Made by a program: the position numbers and the translations under genes. Positions 34,749-45,233 of a stretch of DNA of 64,000 bases are shown piece after piece (the first letter of the stretch is position 1; every line of letters begins with the position of its first letter). The DNA is from Dactylonectria macrodidyma (taxonomy: Eukaryota > Ascomycota > Sordariomycetes > Hypocreales > Nectriaceae), in NCBI GenBank assembly GCA_020744425.1, contig JAGMUV010000034.1, positions 62,001 to 126,000 of the forward strand, written 5' to 3'. The notes below the pieces were generated by a model that was not told the DNA's origin, ran no database searches, and was given only the letters and a program-made list of their open reading frames with translations.

Positions 34749-35627
34749 TCACCCCACAGTCTCAACATCAGACCCCAGCTCCCTGACAATTTCGGCGTGA
34801 TCATCTGGTAGTGGTACCCGTTGTTCCTTGACAGTTGTATTTTTGTCGCTCGTATCGCCCAACGACATTTCCATACATCCTTCCACAGGACCCCCAATTG
34901 TTTGTGGCCCTGCGTCGAACCCATATCGCACCTTGAGACCATAGTTGTGACCCAAAAACAACCTCCCAAGCGTTGCCATGGCGCCATCCATCTTCTTGAG
35001 CTTTATGCAATGATATCCAAGGAATACAATTGTTTCTCCCTCGTAGCATCCAGAGTACCAGTACTTACTGGAAACTTGATGCTGAATGCTCGCACCAATC
35101 TCCACCCCCAAGGGGGGATTAAGAAACACCTTCTCTGTCACACTATTGGTTTCCGAGTTTCGAGACTCTATGGCAACCTCATAGTTTACCAGCGTGACGA
35201 TATCTGTAACGAAATACCCCTCATGGTTCTTACTATTCCTCAGCAGGTCGACCACCTGCTCCAAATAGGCTTTGTTTTTTAGGAGTTCCTTGAATTTCTG
35301 GCCTGGTAAATCCATATGCCATAGAAGCGCTGTAGCTGCCACTGCTGCATTCGAACTGCCGTGGAACCTCTCGAGGACTTCGTTGACCGAGGATAAAACC
35401 TTGGCGTCTTTGATTCGATGCGCCCAAAACTTGATATTCCGGACCTGGGTGGGAGGGTTCAGTTGTAATATGATGTTCTTTGGCAATTTTTCGATTTTGT
35501 AGGGGACATATGTCTCTGTAGGCATATCCGGATATTTGACGACACTGCCCATAAGATTATCTCGGTACTCCGCTGCATCTAAAGGGGGGTGTACTAGAAA
35601 CAGTGGCTTCGTGGGACAGTGGGACAT
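34749..35627 (-). CDS. Gasdermin-like candidate protein (292 aa, single exon)
   Basis: The open frame begins at a GTG further upstream, but the first ATG gives a 292-residue protein starting MSHCPTKP; an in-frame TGA lies just above. Without introns it reads as a clean protein: an N-terminal LFLVHPPL and LMGSVVKYPD, an alpha-rich middle (residues about 70-145), then a strand pair YFVTDIVTLVNYEVAI (from about 147) and SGCYEGETIVFLGYHCIKLK (about 198-217), followed by a 75-residue polar tail. The V-T-D/E hairpin with a later S-G-x-x-x-G-E/S-T-x-x-F strand resembles the pore-forming domain of gasdermins, including fungal cell-death proteins of the RCD-1/HET-Q1 type. This is by pattern only. No protease gene, the usual activator partner in fungi, is next to it. 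It may instead be an unrelated fungal-specific family. Confidence 0.45.
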   Translation of the reverse strand: MSHCPTKPLFLVHPPLDAAEYRDNLMGSVVKYPDMPTETYVPYKIEKLPKNIILQLNPPTQVRNIKFWAHRIKDAKVLSSVNEVLERFHGSSNAAVAATALLWHMDLPGQKFKELLKNKAYLEQVVDLLRNSKNHEGYFVTDIVTLVNYEVAIESRNSETNSVTEKVFLNPPLGVEIGASIQHQVSSKYWYSGCYEGETIVFLGYHCIKLKKMDGAMATLGRLFLGHNYGLKVRYGFDAGPQTIGGPVEGCMEMSLGDTSDKNTTVKEQRVPLPDDHAEIVRELGSDVETVG

Positions 35628-35733
35628 TGCGCGAATTAGGTCGAGTATATCAAGGGTGAGGTCTACTGGAAGGGACGTTTCCACGGCTCATAATTTATTT
35701 AATCCAAGTCACTGTTTGGTCCTCTCATTGTAA

Positions 35734-35936
35734 TTATAAACAGCAAAAGAATCGATAATGGCTTTGGTCCGGCATTAGGTTATGCTGTAGTCTTACGCTA
35801 GCCATAATGTTCCTCACACCGTTCAGAGGCTGCTCTGATAGACTTATGTTGGTGCCGGCTATGGCTAAAGGTTTTGCATTGGGACCGATGGCCAAGGCAG
35901 CAGCGCAGAGAGCCACCAGGGTAGAGTGCATGGTAG
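35734..35936 (-). other. Possible secreted short ORF (signal-peptide-like)
   Basis: From an ATG near 35932 on the minus strand the frame reads MHSTLVALCAAALAIGPNA, a classic signal peptide core, and runs 60-odd codons to 35734 with a GTAAGA donor-like site near 35792. No continuing exon can be joined in frame to the gene at 35627. It may be the first exon of a small secreted protein or chance. Confidence 0.25.
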
Positions 35937-36089
35937 AGACACCATCGTACCAAGCAAAGCCCACAACGCTTCGACTGGCACTCTTCCAACAGCGGCAGTG
36001 TGGGCGACTTCCGGATGGGGTTGGGCAGTACTCGAAGCGCATTGACAAGGCGGTGCCGGGCAAGCACACCCATGCACTATACGACTCAC

Positions 36090-36525
36090 TAAAAAGAGAA
36101 GAATCAGACGTGATGGCTCAGCTAAAATCGAGATCTCATTGAGAGGGCCAAATCCGGTTCAATTGCGATTATAGCCCGGTATTTGAGAAAAGAAGGCATC
36201 TAGCACTGGAAGAGCCCGCGGCGGCCAAAATTGATGCCTGACTGATGATAATAATATTATAGTACAGTAGCAGATTTACCCCTTACAGCCCAGCTCTTAA
36301 TCCCCGTAGAAAATATCTGGCCACGGATCAAAGAGAGGATAATAAAGGCACATCCAGAACTAAATAAGATGCTGAGGAATGATTCTGTCAAGCAATGGCT
36401 ATGCTAAGTAGTCGTTGAAGCGTGGGGGGTTCTTGAAGATAGGGTCTTCATGAACTTGTATTAGTCGACGAGATCAAGGTTAGAGACAGTTATCAAGGCA
36501 GAAGGCTTGTATAAAAGATATGGAT
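36090..36525 (+). pseudogene. Tc1/mariner transposase C-terminal relic
   Basis: From about 36283 the translation gives SPALNP, then after a 1-nt shift ENIWPRIKERIIKAHPELNK, followed by KQWL, VVVEAWGVLEDRVF and ETVIKAEGLYKRYG with two stops. This is the DDE C-terminal end of a Tc1/mariner transposase (P-LNP-EN-W motif with the catalytic Glu). The part upstream (about 36090-36280) is too degenerate to read, and TACAGTA occurs within it at 36263. Confidence 0.6.
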
Positions 36526-36712
36526 ATATATCATTAGATTCCCCTACTTTTAGTCATTAGAATAGTTATTTCAATAGGAAAATTGGCAGAAAATTGGCTA
36601 TGAAATCTATCTTCAAAGTTAGTGTGTTGCTGTGTAGGTGTAGGTGTGATCCGGAACTCCTCGGAACGTTTAGGGACCCACTGTATGCCGAAGCAGCAGG
36701 AGTAATTAGTAG

Positions 36713-36832
36713 TGTATTTAACGCCAGGGGAGCACGAAGTGCTCCAGACCTCCCAGGGGGTAGTTCAGTTCAGTTCAGTATATTTAACGCCGGGGAAGCC
36801 ACCGTAGGTGATTTCGAGCCTCCCGAGGGGCA
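36713..36832. repeat. Two diverged direct repeats with hairpin cores
   Basis: GTATTTAACGCCAGGGGAG...CCTCCCAGGGGG (36713-36765) and GTATATTTAACGCCGGGGAAG...CCTCCCGAGGGG (36777-36832) are related units. The first contains the perfect palindrome GGAGCACGAAGTGCTCC. They are separated by (GTTCA)n-like sequence. Function is unknown. Confidence 0.5.
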
Positions 36833-38757
36833 TATGGCGTGTAGTGGGCTGTCTAGAGAGCTAGTTACTGTACAAATCCCTTGGCTATCTAGGACAAACT
36901 GCAAATCAAACCCAGTGGCGCACTTGAAAGTCAAACAGTTCCCAGGCTCCTCTATTCGAGATTGTATCCGGCTATTGGGGCTTTGGAGCTGGAATCTACC
37001 ATGGCATAGTAAGCATTTATGACAGCCCTTCAGGCTAGATTGAGCCTAACTAAAAATAAACAGACATGCCTTTTGCCTTATCACATTCCGCCTCATTGTG
37101 TGACACTTTCAGTCTCATTGCGCTGCCTTGCCACAGTCGTCGCATCAGTTTTTGTCTTTGGTCTCATTACTTTTAGGTTACTGTAGAGAATGCCACACCT
37201 ATGCTAGCACCAATAGAAAGGCTGGGCGGCCAAAATAGACAACAGGAATGACGAGACTTGCAAATCGATTTCTGGATTCTAAGTGCAACCCTCAACGGTC
37301 GAATGTTCGAAATGCTGGCAAAGGTACATACGTGAACTTTCGAGCCCAAAATTGCCTAAGCAGCAACCTCTTTGTATATATATATATGATATATATGTTT
37401 AACGATATTTGAGAAGTTCGACCTGCCGCATTTGTTGTGCTGTGATACTGGATTTCTTGTGTTAATTAGCCCGTAACACTATGTGTAAAAGCCAATACAC
37501 TAGAACAACGAGCGAAAACCGCGCCCGCTTAATCGCATTCGAGTCTTGTACGAAATGGTGAAGTGACGCGCTGGAACGCAGCCGTCTTCGTCGGTGTTGG
37601 ACGGCATGGATGGGGAGCATATCTATAGACAAGTTCCGCATGTGTCAGAGATGTCCACCCTAATGGGTATGTTTCCACTGATAATTACGTTGGCCAAGTT
37701 ATATTTATCCAGTGTTGGCTTTATTGCGCTTATTTTGGTAATGAGCATGTTTTGATCTACCAAAGGTGGCGGACTGGAGCCCAGTTAGGGACCATCGCAT
37801 CGTTGGCACTGTCTAGACTTGGGTGCGCTGTAACCTAGATTGAGTAACTATTGATGGTGGGAAGCGAGTTCAACAACAGAAATCTTGTAGATGATGAGGA
37901 GGCATTATTGCAAGGTGGCCTCTGTCAGATTTATTAGACACAATAAGGAATGTAATAGCTATGTATCCGCAACTCTAAGAATTGGAACCGCAAGCTTACA
38001 GCAGGAACCGCAAAGTGAATTGCTGCGACTCCGATCTGAAGCTACCCACATCTCTAGGGACAAGAGGCAGCTAACAAGCTGCCAATTAGATAGAAATCAA
38101 GAGCTTCCATACATCCAATGCAGCCTCGTTGCCAGATGCAACAGTCTCAGCTTCTGGTAAGCATCTGGTACAGATTAGGACCACACTGTACTGTATACCA
38201 ATTGTGACTCAAAATACGTTCTTGCGTTGGTGGCTTAATGGGACGTACGTTCCCTCGCTTACCTACCCCATAAGTAATGTAAAAAAATCATGGCTGAACG
38301 CAAATGCGGGCCAGAGAACGTAGATTGACACGAGGCTGAGCTACCCACCCAAACCTGCGTTCGACATTAGGACTGTCTCGAAAAACTCTCCTTGAGGAGA
38401 TTTTTCTTGGCTACTGTAAGGATACACTAGAAACCGACTGAAAACGACGGGAAATTTTATCAAGTGCCTGCCTAGGTATGTAGCTCGCCTTTCGGAGGTT
38501 GTGTTTCGATGGCTGGACCTGAACCTACGAGCCTCTAGTGGGATCGTGCCGCGACACTTTGTTATCCGAACTGTGCTGTAAAGGTGGCCTCATCTATTCA
38601 TATCTTCCAACTGTGTGTTATTCCAAAACGGGCCTTCTGTCTTGAGCGCAGCCATGAAGAATGGGTAGTGAGATAAGATAAATACCTAGTTTGGCCCTGT
38701 ACTGTGCTTGTCGAAGCTGGGTCGGTACTGCCACGCCTCCCTTGATCTTAACTCATC
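36833..38757. other. Intergenic, no supported gene
   Basis: It holds a (TA)n microsatellite at 37375-37398 and several TACTGTA motifs (36866, 37179, 38189, 38412). On the minus strand a tRNA-like B-box string GGTTCAGGTCC lies near 38515-38525, but the cloverleaf cannot be completed. ORFs up to 89 codons lack domains. Confidence 0.45.
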
Positions 38758-39192
38758 ATGCCCCAGGAGGTGGATGACTTTCTTAAATCCTGCGAACAAG
38801 TGGACCTACCCATCAATCCTCCAAGGTCAAAGTTCTTCCAGGACTTGTTCCCCCAGACCGAAAGGAACAATGACAAGGGCCAGAGTGATGAGCATAAGGA
38901 TTGCCCGCTCGCATTCAAAACAAAGTGGCTAGAAGAGGAACTTGACGCGCATAAGCAAGCGATGAAGGAACATCTTGTTGAAAGAATGAAATCGTTGTAT
39001 GAAAGGGATTGCACGATTAAGACACAATGCTTCCACATCGTTGCTCTGGACCAGAGTGTGCAAGAACTAGTAGAGGAGAGAACGAACCTAATTCAACAAA
39101 TTACCGACCTACGGAACCAACTAGAGGCCTTCACAAGTCGAGATTGGCAGTCATTGAGTGGGACAAAGAAGAAGAGGAAGTTAAGTGAATGA
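38758..39192 (+). CDS. Coiled-coil protein with C-terminal nuclear-localisation-like tail
   Basis: A 144-codon ORF starts with ATG after a TCATC leader. Residues about 60-122 are highly charged and helical with heptad-like Leu spacing (WLEEELDAHKQAMKEHLVER, later ELVEERTNLIQQITDLRNQL), a predicted coiled coil. It ends in the basic TKKKRKLSE. No domain is recognised. Composition is protein-like across the whole ORF, so it is probably a real gene. Confidence 0.45.
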   Translation: MPQEVDDFLKSCEQVDLPINPPRSKFFQDLFPQTERNNDKGQSDEHKDCPLAFKTKWLEEELDAHKQAMKEHLVERMKSLYERDCTIKTQCFHIVALDQSVQELVEERTNLIQQITDLRNQLEAFTSRDWQSLSGTKKKRKLSE

Positions 39193-39879
39193 AATCTTTG
39201 ATCAACACGACATAAATTTGGACGTGTTTTGGAATGTGAACATCTCGGTGGTTGTATATACACAATATAACTTTCGCCGTTTGTGTTGGCATGAACACTT
39301 CTTTGTGGTCCTTGGAACCACCCGGGCTCATAACTGCCGCATTGCCAGCTACGGCAAAAGTGGAATGAACGCTCCGCTAATGCGTAGTGCAACAATGGCC
39401 TATAGTAGATGTGACAGGAGGTGTCGCTAATTCTTTGCTTAGCAACCGCTGTGTTTGGATTGATGATCTTCTTACGTCCAAACCACGCGGATCGCCTGCT
39501 GGTGATGATTTGCACCGAAGCGTACTGAGATGGCCGAAAACAGGAGTAGAATAGGTGATTATGGGACTTCGCACTAGCGGAATGCGTGTTCCCTTTTGCC
39601 GTGGTGGTCAAAATGCAACATGAGTTGTTGGGCAAGATGATGGAGCAGAGATCCCCACATACCAGGGTTCACGGCCACGAGGACCAGCGGAATAGCATTT
39701 TGCCCAAAACACGAGCTAGGAGCGCTACTGGGATGTCGTGTTGGAGGTAGGTAGGTACTTCCTTGGCCGTTGTCAGACCGGTGACGCCACACGCGTGCTA
39801 ATCACGTTTCGGCACGGCCACGGGATTTGCCAGGCACCCCCTTCCGACCGCCGAAAAATCGACTTTTCGCCATGCACTA

Positions 39880-41277
39880 CACTGGGGTTCCAAAAGTCTT
39901 GCAACAGCCCCACTTACACCACCACCTTGACCGGAACGCATAGAATAAAGATACCAATTCCACAGGCTACAGACTAGCTAACAATAAAAGCAACTACATT
40001 TTTGGATTCCTCAGAGCCGTGGCTTTAATATTTTGTATACCAACCCTTAGCTTTGCGGCAGGCCTCGATCCTCCGCGGCATTGACTCTAGCAGGCCCCGA
40101 ATGAAGTCCTGAGGGATAGCTTCCCACGCCGCTTCCAAACACGCTTTAAATTTTGCGATATCAACTGCGTTTTTCTTCAATTTGGAAACCCAGGGGAACA
40201 TTCTGTAGAGATCTCTCTTCAGTTTGGCCCAGACATGTTCAATAGGGTTCAAATCGGGGCTGTGAGGAGGCCAGTCAATAAGAGAGATTCCATGCTCAAG
40301 CAGGAAGCTCATCGAGACCCTTGATGTGCGGATTCCGGCATTATCCTGCTGGAAATGCCGGGTGCCATTATAATCAGGAAGAAGCCCAGAAGCCAGAGCT
40401 TCAATATAGCTATTAGATGAGTAGCCACCGCGCTTAGAGGCTGTATCTCGGGTCATAATAACCAGCTTGCTTCGGCTCTCCTTGCGAATTGCACCCCACA
40501 CCATTATCGTCACATCTCCCTTGCCATGAGCTGTTTTATTGATGAATTTTGGGTCATAGATCTCATGAGTGAACCTCCAGACCCAGGTGCTCGGATTAGC
40601 GCTGCCATTTTGAGCAGAGCATTCATCAGAGAAGATAACCTAAGGTGTGTAAGTATGCGTACAGTAGCAGACAAGGGCATCTCAAACACGTAGTCATACC
40701 TCACCCAATTCTTCTTCTCTTTTCGCCCAGTCGCGCGTAAATTGAAGCCGCTGAGCTGTATCTTCCTTTCGTAAAAAGATCCTCTTCCTAGCTTGCCATT
40801 TGCGCAAGTTAACCTCATTTAAAGTCCGGCGGACAGTCGTGGCGCTGACCCCAAGACTCAGGTCATCCACCAAGTCTTTCCTTGAGACGCTTTCATCCTG
40901 TCGTACAGCGTGAATAATAGCCCTTTTCGCCCGAGGCGTCAAACTTGGGGGACGCCCGGACCGAGGGCTAGGATCGATTGATGCCGTTGTCTCGAGCCGT
41001 TGAAGCAGATGGCTGATTGTGGCTGTCGTAACCCCAAAACGCGTCGCGACCACACTCCTTTTCTCTCCAGCTTGTACGGCCGCAATAATAGCCGCACGAA
41101 GCTCGGGGCTAGTTTGTTGTCTTCCTTGGCGATTTCCAGATATTATAGTCCCAAAAGACCGTAAATTGGACGTCATAATAAAAAGTTGTGGATGATTGAA
41201 GATGAAGGTGGCAGGAAACGCGGTTCCGATCGTCGACGCGAGTCGCGTGGCGTTGCAGGACTTTTGGAACCCCACTG
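39880..41277 (-). mobile_element. Intact Tc1-type transposon (1,398 bp)
   Basis: The terminal repeats CACTGGGGTTCCAAAAGTCT (39880) and the complement of CAGTGGGGTTCCAAAAGTCC (ending 41277) differ at 2 of 26 positions and are flanked by TA (39878-39879 and 41278-41279). It contains one full-length transposase gene. Length, TIRs, TA target and gene content are those of a Tc1/mariner element. A (TG)n tract directly abuts the right end (41280-41295). Confidence 0.92.
40025..41176 (-). CDS. Tc1-type transposase, apparently intact
   Basis: Exon 1 is 41176-40700 (159 codons) and exon 2 40639-40025, with a 60-bp intron (GTATGA donor, CTTAG acceptor) that joins them in frame; total 363 residues. The N-terminus has a helix-turn-helix (VVATRFGVTTATISHLLQRL near 58-77) followed by the linker motif SPRSGRPPSLTPRAKRAI and a second HTH. 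The catalytic triad is D164 (IFSDEC), D258 (QQDNAG) and E293 (SPDLNPIEHVW), 34 residues between the last two, i.e. DD34E of the Tc1 group. It ends KGWYTKY, the usual C-terminus. No stop or frameshift is visible, so the element could be or recently was active. It cuts out and reinserts the element at TA sites. Confidence 0.9.
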
Positions 41278-41279
41278 TA

Positions 41280-41893
41280 TGTGTGTGTGTGTGTGCTCGG
41301 GAGGAACAAGTACCGTACAGTGTGAGTAGAATTGAACTCATATTGGTTTATGAGAGTACTGTATAGCTTAGAGAAAATGACGTTGGCCGCTGTCTTCAGT
41401 CCGAATACTAACTTAACGACTCACTCTACCACGATGCAGGGTATGTTTGCACGGTGGCCAGAATCTGTCTGGGTGAACATTGTCTTGTACGCTAGTTGAA
41501 GTGTCAATCTGCGACGTCCCATCTAGTAGAGTCTTTCATATGCATTGGCCAGTGTTGGAGTTAGAAAACAATGGCCATGCTGCGTGGTTACGGTTGTTAA
41601 CGAAACTGGCCCACTGGGTCAGCCCTGGGACGCCCAGGAAAGGCTTGTTTTGCGAGTGATCTACCGGGTAGCTTTTGGCCCCCAGAGCACTATACGATCA
41701 ATGTCTCTCTACTAACTAGAGTATTGGCTGTGCTCTCACACGTTCAAAAGAGTGTTTAAAATATAGGCTCCCGTAGGCTCAGTAGTTTGGCTCGCGACTA
41801 CACACAGATCCAGTACAACACATTCAGCCGGAAGCAACATCATAATCGCACCCTTCACATATCTTTTACCTTAGCATATCTGCTTCCGTAACT
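41280..41893. other. Intergenic, probable promoter of the acyl-CoA oxidase locus
   Basis: No ORF of note. A TACTGTA motif lies at 41357. TATA-like AAATATAGGCTC is near 41759 and a pyrimidine-rich stretch precedes the ATG at 41894. Confidence 0.35.
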
Positions 41894-43750
41894 ATGCCTT
41901 TCTCTAAGCCACTACTCGCTCTCGATCTATGGTCACCTTCAAAGGACAGAGATGCTCCAGCTTCTCCAGATAAGGTCCGATTGCACTATGAAAGGGCCCG
42001 ATCGATATGCAAGGAGAGTGGTGGGTGTGTTCGGTATCCTGTCCTCCGGCCCCAGCTGACACCCTGCAAGGTCTCGCAATCACCGACATCAAGCACCTCA
42101 CACCAAAGTCCTGGGACTTTCATTTTGACCGTATGTTTCTGCAAACTCTGAGGCGAGGCGTCGAGAGAGAAAACGAGCGCTAAGAAGAGGAAGTGATCGC
42201 TGCTCGCGATATGACAGCCTTTATCATTGCGACGATCCATTTGAATCTCTGCATAGGTACCCTTAGCGCATATACCGAAAGCCGCCCGGATCTATCGCAT
42301 CTACTCGATGATCTCTTGAACTTCAACGTCTGTGGAGAGTTCATGCTTACGGAGATTGGACACGGGTTGGATGCTCGCAATCTGGAGACTACGGCCACTC
42401 TCTTGCCTGATGGGCACTTTAGTTTGCATACTCCTACCCCAGCGGCTGCAAAAGCAATGCCACCTAGCACGCCGCTGTGTGGCATCCCGCGTGTCGCGAT
42501 TGTTTTTGCTCGCTTACTCGTTGACAACATGGACCACGGCGTCAAGCAGTTCTTGGTATGGTTATCAGAAGAGGACACCATGAAAGATGGCATAACATCT
42601 CGCGCCCTCCCCACTCGTCCAGGAACCAAACCATTGGATCATGCTATAACAAGCTTTGCGCATGTTCGTCTCCCGCCCACAGCTCTTCTTAGTTTTCCGT
42701 CAAAGTCCAAGGAGCCGCGTGCAGACTTTCTCTGACAAATCTGGCGAGTGTCTGTTGGAACCTTGTCCCTATCCATAATGGGCGTCTCATCGATCAAGTT
42801 GGCTAGTGAGATCACTGCTCGGTACAGTCAGCGGCGGCTCACAGCAGGCCTGACCCAACACGAGAGAGTCCCGATACTGAGCTTCAGCACACAGCAACGT
42901 CCGATCCTGCGAGGTCTAGTTCATGGTATTGTGCTTGATGTATATGCGCGGTGGACGATTAGCAACTTCATGAACCCGGATCATGCGCAGGCCGTCCGTC
43001 ATGCCTTTGCTACCATCTTCAAGGCTTCCGTCGTACAAGCTTCACGCCATCTACACCAGCTTTCGGAGCGATGTGGATGGCAGGGTTTATTTGCGTACAA
43101 CCAGATCAGCGAACTGGCACTTACATTCCAGGGCAACGCAGTCGCGGAAGGCGATGCACTGGCATTATGCATACGTGAGTTATTGAAATGCATCTGTGAC
43201 TATCACATTACTCACATATATTCTTGGCCTTGCTTCTGAGCTCCTTGGAGACAAGTATCACCTGCCTCCTCCCCAGGACCCGGCTCGATACCTGGCTCAA
43301 CATGAAAGGGGGATATTCTTAGAATCAAAGGAGAAAATGGCCAAGCTGGGCGGCTATGGACACCATCGCAATCAAGAATTCGATCGTCATATTCTGCCTC
43401 GCTGTCAATCTCTGGTTGAGGCAATCGGCCATCGAATGGCATATGAAGCAGCGAAACACAGAGGGGTTCGTCCGGAAGTCCTGCGTCTTTTTGAAAAGCT
43501 CTGTATAGAAGCAAACCTGAGCTGGTACCTAGAGGAAGGGCTTGTTACGAGGAGCGGCTTCCTCGACTCCATGACAGAAGCATACAGTGCTGCTCTCCCA
43601 GTCCTCTTGCACGAGCAACAGAGACTTGAAACGATCGATTATATAACAGCCCCAATCATGACTTCTGAGTCCTGGGAAGAGTTTTGCAGTGAGCTCCCGG
43701 CGTTTGGAGGGGCTGGGGCCAAGTTGAGGAATAACCTGAGCAAACTATAA
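41894..43750 (+). pseudogene. Peroxisomal acyl-CoA oxidase-like gene, disabled
   Basis: Model: exons 41894-42020, 42071-42130, 42185-43174, 43227-43750 (about 566 codons), introns 50-54 bp. The family signature is clear: RARSICKESGLAITDIKHLT across intron 1, then GEFMLTEIGHGLDARNLETT, the TPTPAAAKAMPPSTPLCGIP FAD/substrate segment, GVKQFLV, LDHAITSFAHVRLPP, and the acyl-CoA oxidase C-terminal helical region (AVAEGDALALCIR, then LASELLGDKY). Such proteins catalyse the first, FAD-dependent step of beta-oxidation in peroxisomes. Two lesions are visible: an in-frame TGA at 42733-42735, where relatives as I recall them have Trp (FL-W-QI), and a third intron (43175-43226) whose 3' end reads TTG instead of an AG. 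No peroxisomal SKL-like tail is seen (the ORF ends LSKL, so SKL is in fact the last three residues, a PTS1 signal). Confidence 0.85.
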
Positions 43751-44086
43751 TGGAAGGCGTTTCTGGGTTACAAACTGGTTGCGCCTGATCTATGTACTTA
43801 TGACTATCGTTGTCTACTAGATTGATCCAAGCTTCCCCCACCATGCCCGCTGTTACGCTTATGCTATACTTCGGTTTGAGAAGAATGAACCGTGTTGTTC
43901 ATGTTCGCAAACCAAAACTTGCGAATATACGCCGAGAACCATCGGAAACTGCCTCACTTATTCGAGCGTGCCATCCTTGCTATCATCCATACATTTCCAA
44001 ATTTCATCTATGCGACAAGCATGGTTAAGCCCCGCTAATAATAGCGGCAGCCTTAGCCCTTAGGACGTACAGACAGTGCCAGACAA

Positions 44087-44661
44087 GTGCTTATATCGGG
44101 CATTGATACGGATGCTACGAATGTGTTTTCTCAGACAGCACTCCTAGCAGCAGCCAGGAATGGACACGAGGTTGTAGTCAAACTGTTACTCATGGTCAGT
44201 ATCCCGACACGAAACCCTGGGGTTGAGGCAGTGATAATAGAGCTCGAGCCAGTCGACCTGAACTCGAAAGACATGAGTGGCCAGACATCACTGTCAGTAG
44301 CTCCAAAGAAGCGCCACGAAGCAGTGGTGAAGCTGTTTCTCGATGCGAAGAGTATCGGTCCTGATAATAAGGATTCCGGTGGACGGGCGCCATTGGCATT
44401 AGCATCAGCAGGCGGCTACCTAGATGTAGTGGCAGTGCTCCTTGCAGCAAATCCCGTAAATCCTCCTTCTAGGGATTTGAATAAATGAACACCGCTATCT
44501 CTGGTGGCGGAAAACTGGCACGAAAAGATGATAGAGCTGTTGCTCTCTGCCGGTGCCAACCCAACTTCAGAAGATACCAAGGGTTTGACCACCCTAGAAT
44601 GGGCCAAGATAGGAAACAGCCGGGCAATAGAAAGAGGAGGGAAGCGAGTGAACTGGTGAAC
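44087..44661 (+). pseudogene. Ankyrin-repeat protein fragment with in-frame stop
   Basis: From about 44087 the frame reads ankyrin repeats: SQTALLAAARNGHEVVVKLL, SGQTSLSVAPKKRHEAVVKL, GGRAPLALASAGGYLDVVAV. It meets TGA at 44486-44488 and continues in the same frame with another repeat (TPLSLVAENWHEKMIELLLS, then AGANPTSEDTKGLTTLEWA) to a stop near 44660. About four repeats are present. The start is not defined: 43800-44087 is also weakly protein-like in a related frame. Ankyrin repeats mediate protein-protein contacts; no effector domain is retained. It is probably the 3' remnant of a larger ankyrin gene. Confidence 0.6.
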
Positions 44662-45233
44662 CAAGTTTCTGTGAGATGGATTCTACCAACTGCTATCATC
44701 AAACGTGATTTGAAGAAGCTTGTACATTAACGGATCTTTTTTATTGCTATGCTCCTGATCGCGGTCTGGTTATTTCAGTATGGAAGCAGGTCGTGGGGAA
44801 TCTTACGCGATATCCAGCTTGATTGTTGACTTTGCGACGCTCATGTAGGTCCCTTCAAGCGCTGGAGTTGTACTCTGTTACTTATGCTAATACGGGCCAG
44901 CGGGTGTTCTACTGATATGGGAGATTTTGGTTACAGTGCGGCATGACACGGGCCAGGAATAGTCTGAGGCTGGAGGAGTCAATATCTGCTTTTTGCCTCC
45001 GACTATTCGTGATGTTCTGTTGTGTACCTCGCATTTGTCCCGCCACTACGGCAGGTTTTCCTCAACTAGCGCAAGCCAGCTGAGCTGCCACATATTAGAG
45101 GCCTATGGGACGGCCAAGAGTGCCCACTGCGTGAAGGTGTGCCATGCGAGTGACGCCCGGCGAGGATCAATTCGAAGCGAAATCCACAGTACAGTACAGT
45201 ATCAAATGACAAATGTAGTCACAAATTCTTTCT
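44662..45233. other. Intergenic, no supported gene
   Basis: It contains overlapping TACAGTA motifs at 45190 and 45195 just downstream of the membrane-protein stop codon. No ORF with a domain. Confidence 0.5.

Noticed and set aside
35627..35936. Joining the signal-peptide-like ORF to the gasdermin-like gene as one secreted protein
   Set aside because: No GT..AG pair joins the two in frame: an in-frame TGA precedes the GTG, and the only useful acceptors give the wrong phase.
38503..38580. Possible tRNA gene on the minus strand
   Set aside because: A B-box-like GGTTCAGGTCC is present, but the T-stem has a mismatch and no acceptor stem or D-arm can be paired; at best a tRNA-derived fragment.
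42733..42735. Programmed TGA readthrough of the peroxisomal type
   Set aside because: Known fungal readthrough favours TGA CTA near the C-terminus; here it is TGA CAA in mid-protein, and a PTS1-like SKL is already encoded at the end.
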